Part shown: positions 50,894 through 58,581 of the stretch, one piece after another
Numbering within the stretch: the first letter of the stretch is position 1
Layout: each line of letters opens with the position of its first letter
The notes under the pieces: model-generated
Database searches by the model: none
Told to the model about the DNA's origin: nothing
The model's input: only the letters and a program-made list of their open reading frames with translations
Assembly (NCBI GenBank): GCA_963741615.1
Contig: CAVUIU010000030.1
Span: forward strand, 496,001-560,000
Reading direction: 5' to 3'
Length of the DNA: 64,000 bases
DNA from: UBA9676 sp963741615
Lineage (GTDB): Bacteria > Actinomycetota > Actinomycetes > Streptosporangiales > Streptosporangiaceae
Program-made: the position numbers and the translations under genes

Positions 50894-51679
50894 GTGAGCG
50901 GTTTCCCCCGCCCGCCCGACCCGCATGCCGGCGGAGCGCGGCCCCCTGCCATCGCGGCCGAGTTCCTGCCCCGCCACGTCGCCCTGGTCATGGACGGAAA
51001 CGGGCGCTGGGCCAAGGAGCGTGGCCTGCCCAGGACCGAGGGGCACAAGCGGGGTGAGCACTCGCTCTTCGACGTGATCATGGGCGCGATCGAGCTGGGC
51101 ATCCCGTATCTGTCCGCCTACGCGTTCTCCACCGAGAACTGGCGGCGGTCCCCGGACGAGGTCAGGTTCCTCATGGGGTTCAACCGCGACGTCATCCGGC
51201 GCCGCCGCGACCAGCTGCACGAGATGGGGGTCAGGGTCCGCTGGGCCGGGCGCCGTCCCCGGCTCTGGCGCAGTGTGATCTCCGAGCTCGAGGACGCGGA
51301 ACGCCTGACGGCGGGCAACTCGGTCCTCACGCTCCAGTTCTGTGTGAATTACGGCGGACGGGCCGAGATCGTGGACGCCGCGGCGGCGATCGCGGCGGAC
51401 GTGGCCGCCGGGCGGCTCAGCCCGGGCGCGGTCGACGAGAAGATGTTCGCCCGTTACCTGGATGAACCAGAAATCCCGGACGTCAACCTTTTCATAAGGT
51501 CATCGGGAGAACAGCGGATTTCCAACTTCCTGCTCTGGCAGTCCGCCTATGCGGAGCTTGTTTTCCTCGACACGCTCTTTCCTGACTTCGACCGCCGTCA
51601 CCTGTGGCACGCCTGCGAGATCTACGCCAGCCGGGACCGCCGGTACGGGGGGGCCGCGCCGAACCCGCTGCCCGTGTAG
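50894..51679 (+). CDS. uppS: Isoprenyl transferase (cis-polyprenyl diphosphate synthase)
   Basis: About 261 residues. HVALVMDGNGRWAKERGLPR with the catalytic Asp, GHKRGEHSLFDVIMGAIELGI, SAYAFSTENWRRSPDEV, and IPDVNLFIRSSGEQRISNFLLWQSAYAELVF, all cis-prenyltransferase signatures. It adds IPP units to an allylic primer to make the C50-C55 lipid carrier for peptidoglycan and arabinogalactan-type polymers; product length cannot be told from sequence. GTG 50894 has GAGGAACC 4 nt upstream. Confidence 0.94.
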   Translation: MSGFPRPPDPHAGGARPPAIAAEFLPRHVALVMDGNGRWAKERGLPRTEGHKRGEHSLFDVIMGAIELGIPYLSAYAFSTENWRRSPDEVRFLMGFNRDVIRRRRDQLHEMGVRVRWAGRRPRLWRSVISELEDAERLTAGNSVLTLQFCVNYGGRAEIVDAAAAIAADVAAGRLSPGAVDEKMFARYLDEPEIPDVNLFIRSSGEQRISNFLLWQSAYAELVFLDTLFPDFDRRHLWHACEIYASRDRRYGGAAPNPLPV

Positions 51680-51690
51680 GCGCGGGCGCC

Positions 51691-52185
51691 CTAACGGCCG
51701 GCCTGCACCACGGCGAACGCCAGCATGCAGGCGACCGCGCTGATGCGCAGCAGCCTTCCCGGGACGGCAATCGTGGGCCACGACATGTACCCGAGCCAGC
51801 CCAGGAACGCGGCCACGAGTACGAGCGCCACCGCGCCGATCCAGCCAGGCACGGCCAGCCCCGTCACCAGCAGCGCGAGCACGGCGAGCGGGGGGAGCCA
51901 CCTGGGCATTTGCTGCAGGTACGCCAGTGGGCGGGCGCTGGAGCGCTCCACTGCCTGCCGGGTGCCGGAAGCGCCCGGCGTGTAGAAGCTGCGGGCCGGG
52001 AGGGGCTGGCCGGCCCGCGACCCGGGGCGGCCGGAAGCGGCCCCGCGCGGGCGCTGCCCGTTGGGCCGGGCGGGCCGGTCGGGCCTACCGGGCTGGTCGG
52101 GCCTACCGGGCCCGTTGGCCCGTGCCCGCCCGCCGGCGGCTGGCCGGCCGCCGCCCCGGTTCGGCCGGCGCTGCCGCTTGGTCAT
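51691..52185 (-). CDS. DUF6703-type small membrane protein
   Basis: 164 residues. Basic Arg/Pro/Gly-rich N-terminus (~1-60), then RSFYTPGASGTRQAVERSSARPLAYLQQMPRW and two or three membrane segments (LPPLAVLALLVTGLAVPG, GAVALVLVAAFLGWLGYM, RISAVACMLAFAVVQ). The YTPG..GTRQAVE...L..L...P.W signature belongs to a family conserved beside uppS in actinobacteria and now called DUF6703, from memory. No function known. Converges on uppS with 11 bp between stops. Confidence 0.75.
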   Translation of the reverse strand: MTKRQRRPNRGGGRPAAGGRARANGPGRPDQPGRPDRPARPNGQRPRGAASGRPGSRAGQPLPARSFYTPGASGTRQAVERSSARPLAYLQQMPRWLPPLAVLALLVTGLAVPGWIGAVALVLVAAFLGWLGYMSWPTIAVPGRLLRISAVACMLAFAVVQAGR

Positions 52186-52375
52186 TCGGTCAATCCCTCC
52201 GTGGCCCCGATGGCCTTTCCCTCATGCTGTCACATTCCCCGCCAAATAGGCGGCCCTCTTTCACCATGACCCGAACCGGTGCGCATGGTCTCCGGATATC
52301 GGGGGAACAGGGACTTGTCAGGGGGCTTTTCACACTCGTGGCGGGTGTGCCGTCATCGCATGCGGGGGAATGCAG

Positions 52376-53904
52376 ATGCGACGCGTAGCCACGCTCGTCG
52401 TGGCCATCGGATTTACTGTAACCGGGATCGGGACCTGCGGCGCAATCAGGCATGAGATGCCTGGGCGGCTGGCCCCATCAGCGCGGCCGGCGTCGTCAGC
52501 GCGGCCCGCCGGGCTGACCCGGATGGCCGGGCCGGCCGGGCCGCGGCGACCGGGTGCTCCTGCGGGGCCAGCGGGGGCGAAGGTGGTTCGTTTTGCCGGG
52601 TACGCCATCGATGTCCCCGCGAACTGGCCCGTCTACCGGCTCGACCGCGACCCCGCCCGGTGCGTCCGGTACGACCGGCACGCCATCTATCTCGGGGAGC
52701 CGGGCGGCGACCCGCTGTGCCCGGCCCACCTGGTCGGGCGGGTGGCCACCATCAGCCTGGAGACGGCCGGGCCCGGCGGGACGGCCGGGCCGGCCGGGCG
52801 GGGCGGGACGGCCGGGCCGCAGCCCGCGGGCCCGCTGTGGGGGCCGGTGCTGCCCGGCCTGTCACTGGACCACCCCCAGCTGGGCGGCGTCTTGCTGCAG
52901 GACTCCCAGGACCACCAGCTCTGGGGTACCTACGGCCACCGCGGGCTGACTCTCACCGCCACCTATGGCACCGATCAGGGGCTGGTGGGCAGCATCATCC
53001 GCACCCTGCGCTGGCTGGGCCCGCCCGGCGCGGCTGCCACGCCGACATCCGCGGCATACACCGACCGCGTGGCCCGGGGGCAGACGGGCACGGGGCCCAC
53101 GGGCACGGGGCCCACGGGCACGGGGCAGGCGGCGGCGCCGGCCAGAGCCGTGCTGGCCCGGGCCTCCCGGCAGGATGCGCCGGCGGCCGCGTCCCGCCGC
53201 AGGCACGCCCGGCAGGTGATGCGCGGCTTCGACACCTGCGCGACCCATCCCTGCCGACGATGAGAAAGTGGCACCAGGTGTTCTCGGCCATAGCCATCTA
53301 CATCGGGGGGCCGGAGGCGGGCTGCGGGGGCGGGAATCTGTCGGCCGCCTGGGTACGTTCCGCGACGGCCATGGGCTGGGCACTGATCCCGACCTATGTC
53401 GGGCGGCAGGCGCCGTGCACCGGGTTCGCCGTGCGGATCCGGAAGGGGCATGCGCGGGCGCAGGGGCTGGCGGCAGCCCGCGACGCCATCGCCCTGGCGA
53501 ACTCGCTGGGCATCGGCCGCCACGCCCCTATCTACGACGACATGGAGTTCTACAACCCGCGCCCTGGCGTCTGCCGCCGGCAGGTGCTTTCCTTCCTCAA
53601 CGGCTGGACCCGCGGACTGCACCGGCGCGGCTACCGCTCCGGCGTGTACTCCAGCGCCAGCGCGGCAGCGGCGGACCTCGGCCGGGCGTCGAGGATCTAC
53701 CATCGGCGGCTGGCCGAGCCCAACTCGATGTGGTTCGCGCTCTGGGACGAGCGCGCGAACCTGCAGGGGGCGCCCTACCTGCGGGCTTCCTGGTGGTCGG
53801 GCGGCCACCGGCTCAAGCAGTACCGGGGACCTCACCGGCGCCGGATCGGTGGCGTCGCCATGAACATCGACTCCGACCTGGTGGACGGCCCGGTCTACCG
53901 ATAG
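52376..53904 (+). pseudogene. DUF1906 glycoside hydrolase-like secreted protein, frameshifted
   Basis: First frame (52376-53263): signal peptide RRVATLVVAIGFTVTGIG, Pro/Gly/Ala-rich domain with cysteines (VPANWPVYRLDRDPARCVRY), TGTGP repeats, then MRGFDTCAT and a stop. Second frame (from 53260): MRKWHQVFSAIAIYIGG, WALIPTYVGRQAP, IYDDMEFYNP, WFALWDERAN, a DUF1906 (Rv2525c-like) TIM-barrel. Intact relatives read GFDTCATPSL...M; one extra C in the CCC at 53244-53246 would restore this. The first stop and second ATG overlap as ATGA, so coupled translation of two pieces is conceivable. Either a real mutation or an assembly error. Confidence 0.75.
53090..53134 (+). repeat. 15-bp tandem repeat in the DUF1906 gene
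   Basis: Three copies of a unit of the form ACGGGCACGGGGCCC, in frame, encoding TGTGP TGTGP TGTG. Between the first domain and the GFDTC motif. Confidence 0.75.
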
Positions 53905-53944
53905 CGCCCGGGCGGGTCCCGCGCCGGCACTGCCGGATCGGGGC

Positions 53945-53950
53945 TAGGCT
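53945..53950 (+). promoter_or_regulatory. -10 box TAGGCT for glyS
   Basis: TAGGCT fits TANNNT and would give a leader of about 60 nt ending in GGATGGAG six bases before the glyS ATG at 54016. Confidence 0.45.
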
Positions 53951-54015
53951 GGGGGCACGCGCCCGTTCCTGGCGCTCACGCATGCCCGCCGACCGCCAGC
54001 CGGATGGAGTATCCC

Positions 54016-55422
54016 ATGGCAGGCCGTACCGACCACATGGACACGATCGTCAGCCTCTGCAAGCGCCGCGGCTTCGTTTACCCCTCCAGCGAGATCTACG
54101 GCGGGCTGCGCGCTTCCTGGGACTACGGCCCGCTCGGCGTTGAGATGAAGAACAACGTCAAGCGGCAGTGGTGGAAGTCGATGGTCACCGAGCGCGACGA
54201 CATCGTCGGCCTGGACTCCAGCGTCATCCTCGCCCGGGAGGTCTGGGAGGCCAGCGGCCACGTCACCGAGTTCGCCGACCCGCTGACCGAATGCCAGTCC
54301 TGCCACAAACGGTTCCGGGCCGACCACCTGATCGAGGCCTACGAGGAGCGCCACGGTCACCCGCCGGCCGAGGGCCTGGCCCAGATCTCCTGCCCGAACT
54401 GCGGCACCAGGGGCGCGTTCACCGAGCCGCGGATGTTCAACGGCCTGCTGCGGACCTACCTGGGCGCAGTGGAGCGGGACGGGGAGACGGGCGGGGAGTC
54501 GGGCCTGGCTTACCTGAGGCCGGAGACCGCGCAGGGCATCTTCATCAACTACCGCAACGTGCTGCAGACCTCCAGGAAGAAGATCCCGTTCGGGATCGGG
54601 CAGATCGGCAAGTCGTTCCGCAACGAGATCACGCCGGGCAACTTCATCTTCCGCACCCGCGAGTTCGAGCAGATGGAGATGGAGTTCTTCGTCAAGCCGG
54701 GCAGCGACGAGGAATGGCACGACTACTGGATCACCGCCAGGTTCGGCTGGTACACCGACCTCGGTGTGCGCAAGGACAATCTGCGCCTGTACACGCACCC
54801 GCCGGAGAAGCGCTCCCACTACTCCAAGCGGACGGTGGACATCGAGTACCGGTACGGCTTCCCCGGCTCCGAATGGGGCGAGCTGGAGGGGATCGCCAAC
54901 CGGACCGACTTCGACCTGAGCACCCATGCCCGCGCCTCCGGGCAGGACATGTCCTACCTGGACACCGACTCCGGCGAGCGGTACATCCCCTACGTCATCG
55001 AGCCCGCGGCGGGGGTGGACCGGTCCATGCTGGTGTTCCTGATGGACGCCTACGCGGAGGACCAGGCGCCGGACGCCAAGGGCAACCCGGAGAAGCGGAC
55101 CGTGCTCCGGCTCGACCAGCGGATCGCACCGGTCAAAGTCGCCGTGCTGCCGCTGTCCCGCAACGCCGACCTGTCGCCCAAGGCCCGCGACCTGGCCGCG
55201 CAACTGCGCAAGCGGTGGAACGCCGATTTCGACGACGCGAGCGCCATCGGCCGCCGCTACCGCCGCCAGGACGAGATCGGCACCCCGTTCTGCGTCACCG
55301 TGGACTTCGACACCCTGGACGACCAGGCGGTGACGGTCCGGGAGCGCGACTCGATGCACCAGGACCGGGTCGCTATGGCCAGCCTCGAGACCTATCTTTC
55401 CGAACGCCTGCCGGGCTGCTGA
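54016..55422 (+). CDS. glyS: Glycyl-tRNA synthetase (single-chain, alpha2 type)
   Basis: 468 residues. Class II motifs: TIVSLCKRRGFVYPSSEIYGG, WDYGPLGVEMKNNVKRQWW (motif 1 region), zinc site CQSCHKRF and CPNCGTRGAF, FRNEITPGNFIFRTREFEQMEMEFF (motif 2), PYVIEPAAGVDRSML (motif 3), and an anticodon-binding domain (APVKVAVLPLSRN...GRRYRRQDEIGTPFCVTVDF). Charges tRNA-Gly with glycine. ATG 54016 has GGAG 6 nt upstream, better than the in-frame ATG at 54004. A strong hairpin follows the stop. Confidence 0.97.
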   Translation: MAGRTDHMDTIVSLCKRRGFVYPSSEIYGGLRASWDYGPLGVEMKNNVKRQWWKSMVTERDDIVGLDSSVILAREVWEASGHVTEFADPLTECQSCHKRFRADHLIEAYEERHGHPPAEGLAQISCPNCGTRGAFTEPRMFNGLLRTYLGAVERDGETGGESGLAYLRPETAQGIFINYRNVLQTSRKKIPFGIGQIGKSFRNEITPGNFIFRTREFEQMEMEFFVKPGSDEEWHDYWITARFGWYTDLGVRKDNLRLYTHPPEKRSHYSKRTVDIEYRYGFPGSEWGELEGIANRTDFDLSTHARASGQDMSYLDTDSGERYIPYVIEPAAGVDRSMLVFLMDAYAEDQAPDAKGNPEKRTVLRLDQRIAPVKVAVLPLSRNADLSPKARDLAAQLRKRWNADFDDASAIGRRYRRQDEIGTPFCVTVDFDTLDDQAVTVRERDSMHQDRVAMASLETYLSERLPGC

Positions 55423-55459
55423 CGTCCGGGCGGACCTGGCTAGGCCCGTGCGCACGTGG

Positions 55460-55491
55460 ATGTCCGGCCGGCTGAACGCCTGGCCGGACAT
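55460..55491. terminator. Hairpin after glyS
   Basis: ATGTCCGGCC (55460-55469) and its perfect complement (55482-55491), loop 12 nt. A second small stem CTGATC/GATCAG (55519-55536) reaches the stop of the convergent dehydrogenase gene. Together they can terminate both transcripts. Confidence 0.65.
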
Positions 55492-55532
55492 GCACGCCGC
55501 CCGTGCATGGGGCGTCAGCTGATCGTTGCCGA

Positions 55533-56387
55533 TCAGGCGGGGGAGCGCTCGGCCAGCAGCGCGTTGATCACTGTGGTGAGCGAGGGCTCGTTGGCTGGTG
55601 ACGGTGTCGCTGTGTGGGGGACGCGGGCGTAGATGGCGGCGGCTGCCTGGTGGAAGCCGGGCGGGAGGCCGGCCGCGGCCATGGTGGCGGCGATTTCTTC
55701 CATTTCGGCGACCCAGCGCCAGCCTTTCTCCAGCGCTGACCGCGCTGCCACGTGGGGGCGGGCGGTCAGGGCGGGCTGGGACTGCTGCCACTCGGCCACG
55801 AGGGTGTGCTCGACGCCCTCGGCGCAGGCCAGGGCCCGGATGGCGAGGATCAGGGCGGCCGTGCCTTTGGTCCAGGCGGCGTAGGCCATCTTGACGGCGG
55901 ACGCCTGGCCGATTTCGTCGCCGATCACCTGGGCGTCAAGAGCAGTATCGGCGAACAGGTCGCTGACCTCACTGGCCCGCGCGCCGGACAGGTACAGGCG
56001 GCTGTCCCCGGGGGAGCGGGGCGGGGCGCCGATGATGCCGCCGTCCACATACTCGGCGCCCTGCGCCTCAACCGTCTTGGCGACCTCGCGGGATGTCGCC
56101 GGCGACACCGCGTTCGCGTCCACGTAGACGCCGCGGAATCCGGTCACCGAGCGGGCTACCTCCAGCGCCGCGTGCGGCGGGCACACCGACAGGATCACCC
56201 CCGCCTGCCTGGCCATCTCGCTGGCCGTGCCGACATCGCGCATCCTGGCGGCCGCCGCGCGGTCCGCGCTGGTGGGGCTGCGCCCGGCAGATGCCCACAG
56301 CACCGTGAGCCCACGCTGGGTCAGGCACGCGCCCACGGTGGTGCCCATCTCTCCGGGATGCAACACCCCGATCACTGTCTTGTCCAC
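55533..56387 (-). CDS. NAD-binding 6-phosphogluconate dehydrogenase-like protein (DUF1932 type)
   Basis: 284 residues. Rossmann start VIGVLHPGEMGTTVGACL (GxxGxxG), ILSVCPPHAALEVARSV, YVDANAVSPATSREVA, YVDGGIIGAPPR; C-terminal helical domain with SAVKMAYAAWTKGTAALIL. It resembles beta-hydroxyacid dehydrogenases, with GGIIGAPP and the Lys in SAVKMAY at the catalytic position; substrate unknown. GTG 56387 has GGAGG 5 nt upstream, which decides against TTG 56405. The gene stands alone between glyS and the second sigma module. Confidence 0.85.
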   Translation of the reverse strand: MDKTVIGVLHPGEMGTTVGACLTQRGLTVLWASAGRSPTSADRAAAARMRDVGTASEMARQAGVILSVCPPHAALEVARSVTGFRGVYVDANAVSPATSREVAKTVEAQGAEYVDGGIIGAPPRSPGDSRLYLSGARASEVSDLFADTALDAQVIGDEIGQASAVKMAYAAWTKGTAALILAIRALACAEGVEHTLVAEWQQSQPALTARPHVAARSALEKGWRWVAEMEEIAATMAAAGLPPGFHQAAAAIYARVPHTATPSPANEPSLTTVINALLAERSPA

Positions 56388-56420
56388 GGTTGCCTCCGGG
56401 GACAAGTCTCGCTCATGCTC

Positions 56421-57767
56421 CTACCAGACAGGCCAGGAGTTCGGCCCCGGACGTGGCGCCCCGGGAAGCGGCGTGAACCGACTCCCCCGCAGAACGCCGA
56501 ACTCGATGCCGTAATCGGCCGAGTTGACGCTGTGCGGGTCCTTGGTGGGCACTCCCGGCTTGTGGGCCAGCACGATCAGCGTGCTGCCCGGGGAGTTCGC
56601 CCACAGCACGTCCTGGGTCTGCCCCGGGTACAGCCCCGGGATGGGCCACCGGCCCAGGATCTTCACGACCTTCCCGGTGCTGGCGGAGAACTCGGTGAAG
56701 GCCAGTTCGCTGTTCAGCGGGTGTTTGGTCAGCGACCCGGTGGCCGCGACGATCCTGGTGCCGTCACCGGTGATGATGGCGCTGTAGCCGAAGATGACGT
56801 TGCTGATCTTCCCGTGCACGAGATGCCACGTCTCCGCGTCGCCCTTCCACTGCAGGGCCAGCCGGCTGTCCGACTGGAGGCTTCCGCCCGCGGTGGCGGT
56901 GTCGAGCAGGCGGACGTCGATGCTGTTGCCGGCCCACTGCTGGAAGGCCAGCGTGCGGCCGTCCGCGGTCCAGGAGAGCACCTCCCCGTTGCCGCCGGCG
57001 TTGTTGGTGATGGGACCGCCGCCCGGCCATGTCCACACTCGCTCCGCCCCGGCGGGGAGCGAGAAGACCTGGATCTCCGGGCCGGGCCCGCCATTGACGC
57101 CACCGCGCAGCGCCACCGCAAACTTGCTGCCGTCGGGCGTGAGCGCGAACCCGGATACCTCCGCCCGTGCGGGCTCGGGCGGGATGGGCAGCGGCGTCAG
57201 CCGCTTGACATGACCGCCGGCGCCGAGGCGAAGCAGGTAGAACCGAGACGCGATGGACTGGTAGAAGGTCCCCCCGTCCTTCCGCGTCACCTTCAGCTTT
57301 TCCGCGGCGAGGACGAAGGTGTGATCGTTGCCGGCGGCGACAGCGGTGAACGTGTTGTACGGCCGGGGAGGGGCGACCCGGGACAGTACCGCGCCACTCG
57401 CAGTCGCCCGGATCTCGGCATGCTGCCGCTGGATGACGGCGGGACCGGGGTTCTTGCCGGCCAGGACGACGTAGTACGGCGGGACACCGGCGAACGGGCC
57501 CTGCTGGCCGGCCGCGGTCCGGCGCTGGCCGCCGTGCAGGGCGCCGGAGATGGCCAGCGAGCCCGCCACCACGGCGGCCACGGCGGCGGCCGCCACCAGC
57601 GGCGCGAACCGGGGCCACCAGTGGTGCCAGCCGGCGCGGCCCCCGGAGGTCACGCGCCGGCCGGGCTGGCGTCCGGCTGGCAGCCGCAGCGGCGGCACCT
57701 CGTGCGGGGAGATGTCTTCGGCGGTCTGCTGGAAGGCCGCCCGGATCTTGTCTTCCAGGACGTTCAT
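56421..57767 (-). CDS. Membrane partner of the second ECF sigma factor, propeller-like outside domain
   Basis: 448 residues. Short cytoplasmic N-terminus VLEDKIRAAFQQTAEDISPHE, distantly like the DELLRRALHAEADSIEP of the first module. Membrane segment ~54-76 (FAPLVAAAAVAAVVAGSLAIS). The outside region of ~370 residues has repeated blades with SGFALTPDGSKFAVALRGG, GEVLSWTADGRTLAFQQW and IITGDGTRIVAATGS, typical of WD40/TolB-like propellers. It overlaps the sigma gene by 4 bp (ATGA), so it is probably a sensor/anti-sigma protein. No zinc anti-sigma motif is seen. Confidence 0.72.
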   Translation of the reverse strand: MNVLEDKIRAAFQQTAEDISPHEVPPLRLPAGRQPGRRVTSGGRAGWHHWWPRFAPLVAAAAVAAVVAGSLAISGALHGGQRRTAAGQQGPFAGVPPYYVVLAGKNPGPAVIQRQHAEIRATASGAVLSRVAPPRPYNTFTAVAAGNDHTFVLAAEKLKVTRKDGGTFYQSIASRFYLLRLGAGGHVKRLTPLPIPPEPARAEVSGFALTPDGSKFAVALRGGVNGGPGPEIQVFSLPAGAERVWTWPGGGPITNNAGGNGEVLSWTADGRTLAFQQWAGNSIDVRLLDTATAGGSLQSDSRLALQWKGDAETWHLVHGKISNVIFGYSAIITGDGTRIVAATGSLTKHPLNSELAFTEFSASTGKVVKILGRWPIPGLYPGQTQDVLWANSPGSTLIVLAHKPGVPTKDPHSVNSADYGIEFGVLRGSRFTPLPGAPRPGPNSWPVW

Positions 57768-58381
57768 GAGTCCTCCCCGAGGATGCGGGCCAGCGACGCG
57801 AGCGCCCGGTGCGTCGCGGAGCGCACGCTGCTCTGGCCGATTCCCATGGTGGCGGCGATCTCAGCCTCGGTCAGGTCGAGGTAGAACCGCAGCACCAGGG
57901 CCTCCCGCTGGCGTGGTGGCAGCCGCCGCACCGCCACCATCACGTGCTGCCGTTCCTCGCCGCTGAGCAGCGTGGCTTCGGCGGAGATCTCCGTGGCCTG
58001 CCCGCTGCCCAGGGCCGGTTCGGCGCTGGGCGTGGTGCGCCGGGCGATCCGGCGGCGCAGCGCCGACCGGCAGCCGTTGAGAACCGACGCATGCAGGTAC
58101 CGCGACGCGTTGCCGGAGTCGGACAGCTGGTCCCAGCGCCGGTAGAGCCCGCAGAACGCCTCCTGAACGACATCCTCGGCGCCGGCCCGGTCGCCAAGCA
58201 TGATGTGGGCCAGTCGGATCAGCCGGAGCGCATGTGCCTGGTAGAGCCCCGTCACGGCGGCCTCTGCCGTCGCTCCCGGCTGACCGGACACGTCCGTGAC
58301 GGCCGCCTTGCCGGAACGCCGCCCGCCCGCCCGGCCGTCAGCCTCGTTCTGCCCGACAGGGCCCCCTAGGTGGATGTCCAT
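57764..58381 (-). CDS. ECF RNA polymerase sigma factor, SigE family (second copy)
   Basis: About 205 residues. Region 2: LYQAHALRLIRLAHIMLGDRA, AEDVVQEAFCGLYRRWDQL; region 4: RLPPRQREALVLRFYLDLTEAEIAATMGIGQSSVRSATHRA. Same family and gene arrangement as 38972-39601. The start is uncertain: ATG 58381 is chosen; GTG 58444 extends it. GAGGAGG lies about 25 nt before ATG 58381, too far for a normal site. Divergent from ppsA. Confidence 0.87.
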   Translation of the reverse strand: MDIHLGGPVGQNEADGRAGGRRSGKAAVTDVSGQPGATAEAAVTGLYQAHALRLIRLAHIMLGDRAGAEDVVQEAFCGLYRRWDQLSDSGNASRYLHASVLNGCRSALRRRIARRTTPSAEPALGSGQATEISAEATLLSGEERQHVMVAVRRLPPRQREALVLRFYLDLTEAEIAATMGIGQSSVRSATHRALASLARILGEDS

Positions 58382-58581
58382 GCCATCTAAGACGCTCCCG
58401 GCGCCTCCTCGCTGCCCGGCGGGCCGGAACTTCTTGGCGGTCACGCCCCGCGGCCGGGCTGGGAGGGTCGTTTCCCGGCCCGGGTGGCTGCCGGGCGATC
58501 GGTGGTCCCGGCCGGGTCGGGACCTTCGGCTCTGCTGCTGCTGGACCGCGATCAGCAGACTATGTGAGGGAGGTCGTGACG

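Noticed and set aside
53241..53263. Programmed frameshifting in the DUF1906 gene
   Set aside because: The CCC run is too short and there is no slippery heptamer or obvious downstream pseudoknot; mutation or assembly error is simpler.
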